From Carboxylicivirga sp. M1479 (GTDB lineage Bacteria; Bacteroidota; Bacteroidia; Bacteroidales; Marinilabiliaceae), in assembly GCF_007097485.1 (NCBI RefSeq), contig NZ_VKDE01000018.1:168892-232891 (forward strand): 64,000 nucleotides of DNA. Reading direction: 5' to 3'. This document shows, one piece after another, positions 45,242-53,578 of this stretch. The notes beneath the pieces were generated by a model. The model was not told where the DNA came from, did not search any database, and was given only the letters and a program-made list of their open reading frames with translations. How positions within the stretch are numbered: position 1 is the first letter of the stretch; the number at the start of each line of letters is the position of its first letter. Both the position numbers and the translations under genes were made by a program.

Positions 45242-45622
45242 CTAATTTTTAAATGGCTGATTCATTGGAAAATCAGGAATGTGATTAGAAAAAACTAGTA
45301 TTTGTAAACCGTCCTCTTCAAGTCCGTATTTTAAATATATCTCAACATTATCTTTACCAACAAAAGCACGAAAGGCACATACGTTAAAATCAGCTTTACC
45401 AGAAGGATCTACGCCTCTATAATAGTTCTCTGAAGTAAGATTCAATATGGTATGTTCTATATCTTCAACGGTAATATCATATTCAAGCATTAAGTCTTCC
45501 AATTCTGAATTAGCCTTTGTTGTAAAAGTAATATCAACCCCATTGGATATCCTTTCTCTTGTTTCATTTATGAACTCTTGTACAAGTTCAATATTATCAA
45601 CCGTATTCGGTAGTTCTATCAT
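45242..45622 (-). CDS. MqsR-like toxin (putative mRNA interferase)
   Basis: A 126-residue protein whose second half follows the MqsR pattern: 'NYYRGVDPSG' corresponds to FYKSMT, and 'NVEIYLKYGLEEDGLQILVF' corresponds to the YLKL...IVSFK end of E. coli MqsR. MqsR is a RelE-fold ribonuclease that cuts mRNA at GC(U/A) sites. A helical N-terminal extension of about 40 residues is not part of classical MqsR (98 residues). The downstream MqsA-like gene supports the assignment. Identity to known MqsR is low by eye, so activity is inferred. Confidence 0.72.
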   Translation of the reverse strand: MIELPNTVDNIELVQEFINETRERISNGVDITFTTKANSELEDLMLEYDITVEDIEHTILNLTSENYYRGVDPSGKADFNVCAFRAFVGKDNVEIYLKYGLEEDGLQILVFSNHIPDFPMNQPFKN

Positions 45623-45639
45623 ATTGCAAATCTTTAATA

Positions 45640-45682
45640 CAAAGATACTAAATCTTTTTCGACATTCCCAACCATTGGGAAT
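45640..45682 (-). promoter_or_regulatory. Toxin-antitoxin promoter with overlapping palindromic operator
   Basis: On the minus strand TTG (45671-45669), a 21-base spacer and the perfect -7 element TATCTTTG (45647-45640) form a promoter about 11 bases before the toxin start codon allowing for initiation near 45633. The perfect inverted repeat ATTCCCAA-CCA-TTGGGAAT (45664-45682) covers the -33 element. This is the expected position for autorepression by the antitoxin. Confidence 0.7.
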
Positions 45683-45983
45683 TTACTGTGTTTGTTGACG
45701 AAAATACTAACATGTTGATATGTTTTTTGATCAAATAACTTGATATTTTTTAAGTGAAATATCAAATGCTAAATAGTCGTATTAGTTACACTAGCATGGC
45801 TCATCTTAGAATATTTATTTAAATTATCCTCTATTTCCGTAGTCAGACTACTAAAATACTGACCCTTTTAATACAAATATGTGATGATGCATCACATGCC
45901 ATACCTTTTGACGGCTTGCCTTATATTCATATTTAGATGATTTATAGTAGCGCGTAATATTCATATATACAGTGGAATGAATC

Positions 45984-46036
45984 CATATACTAAAACTGAT
46001 ACATCGACATATACTAAAATTGCCACATATTAAAAG
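45984..46036 (-). repeat. Tandem repeats resembling IS21-type termini
   Basis: CATATACTAAAACTGATACA (45984-46003) recurs with changes as CATATACTAAAATTGCCACA (46008-46027), followed by a partial third copy (46026-46036). On the minus strand the unit has the form TGGCAATTTTAGTATATG. Multiple terminal repeats of this form are typical of IS21-family ends in Bacteroidota. The leftward frame ending at 46030 (residues such as HRIFKENKVIIHRIVPSKGYF in part) could be the eroded 3' end of a neighbouring gene. The assignment is tentative. Confidence 0.35.
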
Positions 46037-46131
46037 TACCCTTTAGATGGGACGATGCGGTGAATAATTACCTTATTCTCCTTAAATATGCGATGAATAT
46101 CTTCGCAAGATAATTTTGTTCGATAACAAAC

Positions 46132-46191
46132 ATACTATTTCGGGTATAATAATACGACCAATAAGGTGGAAGAATATACCCGAAATAGTAT
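46132..46191. repeat. Perfect 17-bp inverted repeat
   Basis: ATACTATTTCGGGTATA (46132-46148) and its exact reverse complement (46175-46191) are separated by 26 bases. There is no T tract, so this is not a standard terminator. Its first 12 bases recur at 53621-53632. Confidence 0.85.
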
Positions 46192-46202
46192 CGTAATTGA
46201 AG

Positions 46203-46361
46203 CTACAACCCCTCAAACTCTTCCTGACAAATACAAAAGTGTTCCAGGATAATCTCCAATTCTTTGTGGGTATAATAATGGGCTCGTTTATTTCTGGTTA
46301 ATTCATCAAGTTTCGAGTTTAATTCCGGTGATAGCTTTATTTCTTTACGCAGTAATTGCAT
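46203..46361 (-). CDS. Small 52-residue accessory protein of unknown function
   Basis: A leftward frame shorter than usual cut-offs: begins MQLLRKEIKLSPELN and ends CQEEFEGL. It is hydrophilic and predicted helical. I consider it a real gene because the last 20 codons recur, with synonymous and conservative changes, in the truncated copy at 46901-46963 (HFCICQEEF here, HFCISQEEF there), which indicates past protein-level selection. No function can be assigned. Small proteins of this type accompany DUF3987-bearing mobile elements by position only. There is no strong ribosome site before the ATG, as is common in Bacteroidota. Confidence 0.55.
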   Translation of the reverse strand: MQLLRKEIKLSPELNSKLDELTRNKRAHYYTHKELEIILEHFCICQEEFEGL

Positions 46362-46900
46362 AGCGGAACTTATATTTTAACTCTGAGGGTATAATTTAAT
46401 TGCTAAATCTTGTTTTAATATTGTTCGGGGTAATATCATAGTATTGCGCTTAATATTATTCTACTTCATTTTTATGGCTGTAAAATTATGTTATTAATCA
46501 CAATGTGAATTGATTACACGGCGGCCAATCTTGGACAGATAAATGCCAATTAAAGACATTTGATGATTATACTCCACTAACTATTCAAATTTGATATAAA
46601 CTACTCAAAATGTACTCGACAAAGTCAAGCATTTTTTCTAGTGTGCTGCAATTATTGTCTTCGTTTTCGTGTAATTGTTTTCAAACCTCTACCAAAATTC
46701 ACAAAGCACTATAAAAAGCGTTCTCTTCTCTTAAAAGCAAGTGTAATATACTCCGGATATGGTCTGTATATACTCTGAAAGTACTCTGAAGCAAGAAAAA
46801 GCACTCAAAAGCTATCTGTTTATTAGTGTAGATAGTGCTTTTGAGCTTGTTTTCGCTAGGTTTACTATACGTTCTATCGTGATTTTCCCAAAAGAAGTTC
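46362..46900. other. Intergenic accessory DNA without a recognised gene
   Basis: About 540 bases, AT-rich. A 71-codon leftward frame at 46699-46914 overlaps the truncated paralogue in another frame and is not convincing. Nothing else identified. Confidence 0.4.
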
Positions 46901-46963
46901 TTATAACAATTCAAATTCTTCCTGACTGATACAAAAATGTTCCAGGATAGCTTCCAGCTCTTT
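46901..46963 (-). pseudogene. Truncated copy of the 52-residue gene
   Basis: Leftward from 46963 the frame reads KELEAILEHFCISQEEFELL and ends in TAA at 46901-46903. It matches the last 20 codons of the gene at 46203-46361 and has no start codon. Upstream of the matching part the sequence switches abruptly into the DUF3987 coding frame of the opposite strand, so this is a deletion or rearrangement junction. Confidence 0.6.
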
Positions 46964-47801
46964 GATGCCCGATGAGTTTAAGAGCTTTATATTGAATTTG
47001 ATTGGATATAGCGGAACCTCAAAGCAAAGTCAGTTTCTATCCATATGGGATGGAGCACCAATTTCACTGGATCGTAAAGAAGTTGAAAGTTCTTCGTTGA
47101 GTATGCCTTGCGTGTCAATTATTGGCAGTATTCAGGACGATGTGATTGCATCCTTTAAGGCTAAGGATATCAAAGACGGGTTCTTTGAGCGAATTCTATT
47201 TGCCATTCCATTAAAAATGGAAAAGAAATATATCCAAAGAAAAAATCCGGATGACTATATGGTGGAGAAATTTCATTCCAGGATGAACGCATTGATGGAT
47301 AAAATTAATGAGAGTATTAATACGATAGAGTTACCATTATCTGAGAAGGCAGAGGACTTGTTTATTGATGAAGTAAACAAACACGTAAAGCCATCCAATA
47401 AGGATGCTGCCATATCTGGAATTCTGTCAAAACTCGATAGATATATATTACGATTTGCACTGGTCCTTGAAGTTTCAAATAGCTTTTTTGAAGGGCAAGC
47501 GATTAAGTACATAACCATGGACTCAATGAAAAAAGCCATTATGCTTAAGGATTATTTCTTTTCCAATGCATTAAAACTAAACCACATGGTTTTAAACGTG
47601 TACGAAGACAACTCAAAGGAAGGTAAAGTATTTCAGGTTTTAAAGAAGATTGGCAAGCGGGAATTCACCAATAAAGAGTTTATTGAGATGGCCAACAAAC
47701 TGAATATAGCCAAAGAATCATACGTCTACCAATTGCTAAGCAATACAAAACTGGCGCATAAAAAGCAGAAGGGCGTGTACGAAACTGATGTGCTCAATTA
47801 A
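46962..47801 (+). pseudogene. 5'-truncated DUF3987 gene
   Basis: The 279-codon frame starts abruptly at about 46965 with 'MPDEFKSFILNLIGYSG', i.e. inside the second half of the DUF3987 (PF13148) fold, which normally spans 400 or more residues with an upstream ATPase-like region. Recognisable pieces are the segment 'LSIWDGAPISLDRKEVE', 'PCVSIIGSIQDDVI' and 'DGFFERILFAIP'. The C terminus with a winged-helix-like segment (about 225-275) appears intact. DUF3987 proteins are typical of Bacteroidota integrative elements and phages and are thought to act in replication or mobilisation. The missing N terminus suggests a non-functional remnant, although translation from the ATG at 46965 cannot be excluded. 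Confidence 0.7.
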
Positions 47802-47849
47802 CCCCACTACAACGATATTGATGCAGGAAAAAAAACATGGAATACTGTA

Positions 47850-48043
47850 GAGTTTGTGGAGTTGTGGAGTTTGCTTGATTCACAGGTTATTATGTGTGGA
47901 GTTTGAGTGTAGTAACTGTGGAGTACGAAATTCGGAAAAATGATTCATTGTCACTTCAAAATTCATAAAACTGTGGAGTGCGTGGAGCACTATGGAGTAG
48001 TAAGTATTTGATAGACAACAGTCCTCCACAACTCCACAAACTC
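47850..48043. repeat. GTGGAG iteron-like cluster with a 20-bp inverted repeat
   Basis: GTGGAG occurs about six times in the forward orientation between 47855 and about 47990, and CTCCAC twice at 48024-48037. The outermost copies form a perfect inverted repeat: GAGTTTGTGGAGTTGTGGAG (47850-47869) and CTCCACAACTCCACAAACTC (48024-48043). It lies between the DUF3987 fragment and the primase-like gene. Repeats of this type can serve as replication-initiator or regulator binding sites; the purpose here is unknown. Confidence 0.75.
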
Positions 48044-48068
48044 CGCTAAAACAAGGAAAGGTTCTTTT

Positions 48069-49049
48069 ATGTCAGATATCCGCTATTCATTGGAAAAATA
48101 CAAAGGTCGGTCAACCAGGTGTCATTGTCCAAAATATCATCAGAGAACTTTTACCAGGTATGCAGACAATTACATCAATAAGTATTTATCTGAATATTCA
48201 GGAAGGTGTAACCGTGTGGAAAAATGTGCATACCATTTTACACCTAAGATGTACTTTGAGAAAAATGGATACGAGCCGGTTGATTTTCATATACCTGCAC
48301 TTAAGCGAAAAACAATCATCAAGTCTCCTTCATGCATTGACAAAAAGTTAATGCTAGCCTCTCTTACCAACTATCACCAAAATAACTTTGCTATTGGCTT
48401 AAGTAAATATTTCCCAGAACATTTGGTTGTGGAGGTATTACAAAGGTATTATGTAGGTACAGCCAAAGGAAACAAAACCATCTTTTGGCAGGTCAACCGA
48501 TTGGGGCAAGTACGAACAGGTAAAGTGATGCAGTATAATTCAGCTACATTAAAGCGTGTTCGTTATATCAATTGGGTGCATCATATCACTAAGCAAAAGG
48601 ACTTCAATCTAAAACAAGTATTCTTTGGTGCACATCTGCTTATTGATAAAACTAGACCCGTTGCCATTTCTGAAGGTGAAAAGAATGCCATATTCGGAGC
48701 ATTGTATTATCCACAATATAACTGGATAGCTGTTGGTTCTATTGAAATGCTGAATGTACAGAAGCTAAATGCCCTAAGAGGTTACAAGGTAACTTTATTT
48801 CCAGATAAAGGGAAAGCATTTGAAAAGTGGATCAAGATTGCGGAAAGTACTTGCTTGGATGTTCACGTAAATACTGTTCTGGAGAATACTGATTTAAATG
48901 AAGGCGATGATATTGCTGACTTGATTATCTCTGTTAAGAAGGAACAATATAAGGCAAGACCAGATGCTCTCATTGATAATTTTAAAAAGAAGAATGAATA
49001 TATCAGCTTACTTATTGACAGATTAGACTTGAAGGTGCTAATTCATTAG
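48069..49049 (+). CDS. DUF6371-like primase/Toprim protein of a mobile element
   Basis: A 326-residue protein with an N-terminal zinc-finger-like region (about residues 18-62: CHCP, then CNRVEKCAYH followed by FTPKMYF) like CHC2-type primase fingers. A Toprim-like region (about 195-285) has 'PVAISEGEKNAIFG', resembling the catalytic EG motif, and 'VTLFPDKGKAF' for the later Asp. This resembles the DUF6371 family found next to DUF3987 genes in Bacteroidota elements. It probably acts in replication or transfer of the element. The start ATG at 48069 is preceded by AAGGAAAGG, a fair ribosome site. The gene looks intact, unlike its neighbour. Confidence 0.75.
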   Translation: MSDIRYSLEKYKGRSTRCHCPKYHQRTFTRYADNYINKYLSEYSGRCNRVEKCAYHFTPKMYFEKNGYEPVDFHIPALKRKTIIKSPSCIDKKLMLASLTNYHQNNFAIGLSKYFPEHLVVEVLQRYYVGTAKGNKTIFWQVNRLGQVRTGKVMQYNSATLKRVRYINWVHHITKQKDFNLKQVFFGAHLLIDKTRPVAISEGEKNAIFGALYYPQYNWIAVGSIEMLNVQKLNALRGYKVTLFPDKGKAFEKWIKIAESTCLDVHVNTVLENTDLNEGDDIADLIISVKKEQYKARPDALIDNFKKKNEYISLLIDRLDLKVLIH

Positions 49050-49507
49050 ATTATTGCCCATATTTTGAAATTGTTTATTGGTCTCAACAGCCGGATGAAT
49101 TTTTAGGAAGTAAAAAGAAAACCACTGTCTTTATACAGTCATTAAATTCATCGGACTTTAGTCTGATACTTTCTTAACTGTGGAATTTATTCCGTAGTAT
49201 TTGATTTTGGTGATAAAAAAAGTAGCAATATTTGGAGTATGACTCACCCAAAGGATTGCTTGTCTATTCCTAGCAGTGTGTCGGACTTATACATATAAGC
49301 CCCTTAGAATCGAATATTTCGACATCAGTCTCGAATAGGGGGTCAAGAAAAAAAAGCTAAAAAGTGCTTAAGTCCGACAGGCTCCTAGTGAAAGTTTGAA
49401 GCTCCATTTCGAATAAAAGTATCACGAAAAAATAGATACATACTTTATACACAAATAAGTTATCCTAACATTCTTATCTTTACACAGTCATTCGAATTTA
49501 AAAAGTA
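49050..49507. other. Intergenic region with an inverted repeat, before the hybrid regulator
   Basis: About 460 bases without a gene. Contains the inverted repeat at 49270-49388 described separately. Near 49476-49486 TATCTTTA resembles a -7 element with one mismatch and could drive the regulator gene at 49508. Confidence 0.45.
49270..49388. repeat. Imperfect 20-bp inverted repeat, possible element border
   Basis: TGTCGGACTTA (49279-49289) and TAAGTCCGACA (49369-49379) are exact inverted copies. Extending outward, CTAG-type sequence on both sides gives an imperfect 20-bp repeat (49270-49289 and 49369-49388). The 79 bases between contain two copies of TCGAATA. No T tract follows, so it is not a standard terminator. 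Confidence 0.7.
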
Positions 49508-52500
49508 ATGAATTATCTTGATTTCATCCGCATATTTATTGTCGTTGTCTGTTTGATATGTATGGGAACCATGTCTTACGGACAAGACTACCAATTATCC
49601 TATTATTCAGTAGGTGACGGCTTATCGCACAACGAGGTGACCACAATCATTCAGGATGACAATGGTTTTATGTGGTTTGGGACCAGGGGGGGCTTAAACA
49701 GGTTTGATGGTTATGAGTTCAAGTTGTTTACTCCTGATAAGGAACAAGAGAAAATTATACCAGATGTTTATATTGAGCAACTGTTTCTTGATTCAAAACA
49801 GCGCCTTTGGATAGGAAGCAAATCCAGTGGTTTTTATTACTATGACATACCCAAAGATCGCTTAATTACTCTTCCTGTTTCTCAAGAGTTGAGCAATATC
49901 AGAATACATTCATTAGAAGAGGATCAGGAGGGTAATATCTGGATTGGAAGCAGGGGAAAAGGACCTATTAAGATGAGTCCGGACACTCAGTCACTAGAGT
50001 TTGTATCACTTGAAAGTAGACTTGCAAATGCCCTTACCAGTGTGCAAGATTCATTCATTTTTTGGGGAACTCAGATTGGATTGGAATATTACGACAAGAG
50101 TGATGAGATTAAGAACGTCCTGTTAAAAGACAAGAGGACATATCATGAACCGTTTGATATGATTGCTGATCCACAGAGCCCATACCTATGGATAGTGGGG
50201 GCAAAGTTGGCATTGACGCGTTTTAATTACACAGATGGTACCTATAAAACCTATCAGATTCCTAGTGATCGAGCAGTCAATGCGCCCAGCTATTCTTTGA
50301 TGAGCGATAATAATGGAGACTTATGGATTGGGACTTTGGGCAATGGATTGTATAAGTTTAAGGTTAAGGATGAAACGTTTGAAAAAATTAAGATCAGACC
50401 TGATGGAATAAGTGACCGAAATAATGACTACGAGATCATTTTAGATATTTATCAGGATAAAGCAGGTGATATCTGGATTGGAACAAAGGGAGGTGGTATT
50501 ATCAAAGTGTCACCAAAACGAATTTTTTATTCTCAGAGCGAACATGTTTTGAGTGAAATTAATGATTTACATATCAATTCAGTATTGGAGGATAGGGACG
50601 GCATTTTGTGGGTAGGAACTAAAGGGCAAGGCGTTTTTATGCTCAATGAACAGGGGCGTTTCCAAAATGTGCCTTTTAAAAAACAGCCTTCATTCTTTGA
50701 ATTGTATCAAAATGATGTCAGGAAAATATACCAATCAGAAGATGGATTGATATGGTTGAGCTTTGATAGTGGAATTTACATTATTGTGGAAAATGTGCAC
50801 GGCCGAAATGAATTAGTTTATGTAAATGACTACTTTAACTCTCAGGGTTTATCCAAAAACATGCCCAGAGATCTGGTTGTACTAGATCAACATTTATGGC
50901 TGGCTACAAAAGAATTGGGCTTGTTTATGTTTCAAAAAGAAGATGGTACCTATCGTATGGTAAAGAATTTTTGGGCTACTGGCAGAAAGGGAGCTCCTCA
51001 ATCAAACAGCATATCGGTACTTAATGTTGACCATAAACAACGACTATGGGTGGGTACGCATAAAGGTTTGTATCAGTACCAGCCAACAGATACGACTCTT
51101 GTTCCTCTAGAGGCTTTGCTGCATAAAGGGGACGCCCCTTTGTATCAAGCTATCAACTGTATTTATGTTGATCACGATGGTGATATATGGTTTGGAACAC
51201 CCGGTGGCTTGCATCAATTGGTTGAAGGTCTTGATGGCATGTTTCAGTTGAATAGATATACAAAGTTAGAAGGCTTGGTAAATACTTATATCAATACCGT
51301 TTTAAGTGATTCTACAGGTGATATCTGGTTAAGTACCAATGCTGGTTTATCCTGCTATCATAAGCAAAGTGGGGAATTTATTAATTATGATGCATCGGAT
51401 GGATTAGAGGGCACGAACTTTTCGGAATCATCGGGCTGTATTGGACGTAACGGTCGTTTATATTTTGGAGGACGCAACGGTTTGTTAGCCTTTAATCCAT
51501 CAGATATATTAAATAACAATTATCAACCGCCGATTGTCATTTCAGAATGTAAAATATTAAATAAAACAGTTTCAACAGGTGGTAAGGTACTAAAGTTTAA
51601 TATTAATCAACCACAAACATTAGAACTCAACCATCTGCAAAATGAGATATCCTTCGAGTTTGCTGCACTGGATTATAAGGCACCACATTTAAATCAGTAT
51701 GCTTATTGGTTGGAAGGCCGGGATAGCACACAGGTATTTTTGGGTAATAGACGTTACTTATCATTTTCCAACTTAAAACCTGGTGATTATATCCTCCATT
51801 TATATGGTACAAATAGCAATGGAATCTGGAGTGACCAGGAAAGAACAATAAACCTGAATATATTGTCTGCACCCTGGAAAACATGGTATGCTAATGTTAT
51901 GTATGTATTTCTTATTCTTTTAATTGTTTTTATAATCGTCAGGGTAGCAAGAAAGCAAGATCAACTGAATAGAAGTATTGAATTAGAACAGTTGATGCGT
52001 GAAAAGCAGAAGCAGGTCAATGAAGATAAACTGCGTTTTTTTACAAATATCTCCCATGAAATACGAACCCCTTTAACGTTGATTCTGGCTCCTTTTACAG
52101 AGTTGTTACAGAAGGATTTTTCGAAGGTGGGCTATGATTTTATTAAAAATAAGGTTGAACTGGTTCACCAAAATGCGGCAAAGCTACTTGAACTTGTTAA
52201 TCAATTGATGGAATTCAGGAAGTTAGAAGCTCAGAAGGTTCAACTGCAAGCATCAGAAGGGAATATTGTGGGATTTATAAATCAGTTGTGCGAGCCATTT
52301 GAAGCTTATGCCGAAAGTAAACACATCCGTTTTAAGAAAGAATACAAGCAAAAAGAAGCATCCCTATATTTTGATAATGAGAAAATGGCGATGGTAATTA
52401 ATAATTTATTATCCAATGCTTTTAAGTTTGCCGGACAACCGGGTAAAGTGACTGTTCGGGTAGAAGAGCGTGATGAGGCGTATATATCTATCAGTATCTC

Positions 52501-53578
52501 TAATAATGGAAAAGGCATATCATCCTCTGATTTGAAATTTCTCTTTGAACGTTTTTACTATGGAGTTAGCCACTCATCAATGGAGAGTTCAGGAATTGGA
52601 CTTTCATTGGTGAAAGGCTATGTTGAATTGCATAAGGGTGATATTGAAGTTGAGAGTGATCCTGGTGAATTAACAACTTTTACTCTTAAGCTTTTGAAGG
52701 GTAAAACGCATTTATTAGCTGATGAAATAAGCTCAACGCCGACCAAATTGAAGAAATATAAAAGTGTTATTGATCGAAAACAAACAGAGGTCGTGATCAA
52801 ACCCAAAAAAGCCTTATCTGGAGCTACTGTATTAATTGTTGAAGATAACGAAGAGCTACGAGGGTATTTGAAGGAATTTTTAGGCAACTATTTTAAAGTT
52901 ATTGTCGCTGAAGATGGTTTAGAAGGCTTTGAACGAGTTATAGGACAAAAGCCAGAGTTGGTTGTTTCGGATGTGATGATGCCCCGTATGGATGGTTTTG
53001 AATTATGTCAAAAGATCAAATCTAATCCGCTTGTCGCACATACACCTGTTATTCTCCTGACAGCCAAAGGTACTACAAAAGATGAAGTATTGGGTACACA
53101 ACATGGTGCCGATGCCTATCTGAAAAAACCCTTTGATACAAATCTGCTCCTCGGAAAGATGAATATGCTGATTGAATCAAGACGAAAATTATCAGATAAC
53201 TACGCAGACAAAGTGATTCTGGCGCCCAAGGATATGGAACTGGAGAAAGATGATGCTAAATTCATAAAAAAATTGATGGTCGTTCTTGAAGAAAATATTG
53301 GAAATGCTGACTTTAATCAGGAACAACTTGCAGAAAGGATGGCGGTGGGTTATAGAACCTTAGTGCGAAAGTGTAGGAAAATAATAGATCAGACACCTAG
53401 TGCTTTTATTAAATCATTTCGATTAAAGCGTGCCGCGCAGTTGCTGGAAAACTCGGACCTAACGGTGACCGAAATAATGGATGAAGTCGCTTACAGTGAA
53501 ATAAAAACATTTCGGCGGAATTTTAAAGCAGAATTTAAAATGTCTCCATCAGATTACAGAAGACATCAAAGAGGATGA
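49508..53578 (+). CDS. Hybrid two-component system regulator (HTCS) of the polysaccharide locus
   Basis: A 1356-residue inner-membrane regulator typical of Bacteroidota glycan loci. Signal peptide ends SYGQ (about 26). About 14 Reg_prop-type beta-propeller repeats span about 30-700 (recurrent 'DGFMWFGTRGG', 'DIWIGTKGGG'). A Y_Y_Y domain follows (about 715-785), then one TM at about 793-813, HisKA with His near 849 in ISHEIRTPLTLI, HATPase (about 955-1060) with GIGLSLVKG, a receiver domain (about 1107-1225) with phosphoacceptor Asp in VSDVMMPRMDG, and an AraC-type HTH pair (about 1255-1356) ending near SPSDYRRH. All catalytic residues appear intact. It likely senses an oligosaccharide and activates the SusC/SusD genes 0.8 kb downstream. 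Confidence 0.95.
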   Translation: MNYLDFIRIFIVVVCLICMGTMSYGQDYQLSYYSVGDGLSHNEVTTIIQDDNGFMWFGTRGGLNRFDGYEFKLFTPDKEQEKIIPDVYIEQLFLDSKQRLWIGSKSSGFYYYDIPKDRLITLPVSQELSNIRIHSLEEDQEGNIWIGSRGKGPIKMSPDTQSLEFVSLESRLANALTSVQDSFIFWGTQIGLEYYDKSDEIKNVLLKDKRTYHEPFDMIADPQSPYLWIVGAKLALTRFNYTDGTYKTYQIPSDRAVNAPSYSLMSDNNGDLWIGTLGNGLYKFKVKDETFEKIKIRPDGISDRNNDYEIILDIYQDKAGDIWIGTKGGGIIKVSPKRIFYSQSEHVLSEINDLHINSVLEDRDGILWVGTKGQGVFMLNEQGRFQNVPFKKQPSFFELYQNDVRKIYQSEDGLIWLSFDSGIYIIVENVHGRNELVYVNDYFNSQGLSKNMPRDLVVLDQHLWLATKELGLFMFQKEDGTYRMVKNFWATGRKGAPQSNSISVLNVDHKQRLWVGTHKGLYQYQPTDTTLVPLEALLHKGDAPLYQAINCIYVDHDGDIWFGTPGGLHQLVEGLDGMFQLNRYTKLEGLVNTYINTVLSDSTGDIWLSTNAGLSCYHKQSGEFINYDASDGLEGTNFSESSGCIGRNGRLYFGGRNGLLAFNPSDILNNNYQPPIVISECKILNKTVSTGGKVLKFNINQPQTLELNHLQNEISFEFAALDYKAPHLNQYAYWLEGRDSTQVFLGNRRYLSFSNLKPGDYILHLYGTNSNGIWSDQERTINLNILSAPWKTWYANVMYVFLILLIVFIIVRVARKQDQLNRSIELEQLMREKQKQVNEDKLRFFTNISHEIRTPLTLILAPFTELLQKDFSKVGYDFIKNKVELVHQNAAKLLELVNQLMEFRKLEAQKVQLQASEGNIVGFINQLCEPFEAYAESKHIRFKKEYKQKEASLYFDNEKMAMVINNLLSNAFKFAGQPGKVTVRVEERDEAYISISISNNGKGISSSDLKFLFERFYYGVSHSSMESSGIGLSLVKGYVELHKGDIEVESDPGELTTFTLKLLKGKTHLLADEISSTPTKLKKYKSVIDRKQTEVVIKPKKALSGATVLIVEDNEELRGYLKEFLGNYFKVIVAEDGLEGFERVIGQKPELVVSDVMMPRMDGFELCQKIKSNPLVAHTPVILLTAKGTTKDEVLGTQHGADAYLKKPFDTNLLLGKMNMLIESRRKLSDNYADKVILAPKDMELEKDDAKFIKKLMVVLEENIGNADFNQEQLAERMAVGYRTLVRKCRKIIDQTPSAFIKSFRLKRAAQLLENSDLTVTEIMDEVAYSEIKTFRRNFKAEFKMSPSDYRRHQRG

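Larger units (their letters stand above)
45683..46202. other. Degenerate accessory region
   Basis: About 520 bases without an intact gene. It contains a 24-base-period direct repeat (45984-46036), a leftward coding-like remnant ending at a TAA at 46030-46032, and a perfect 17-bp inverted repeat (46132-46191). Codon texture suggests decayed mobile DNA. Confidence 0.45.

Noticed and set aside
46699..46914. 71-codon leftward frame in the accessory region
   Set aside because: Overlaps the truncated copy of the small gene in another frame and has no recognisable features.
47850..48043. CRISPR array
   Set aside because: The GTGGAG units are only 6-9 bases, unevenly spaced and in both orientations; there are no spacers of constant length and no cas genes.
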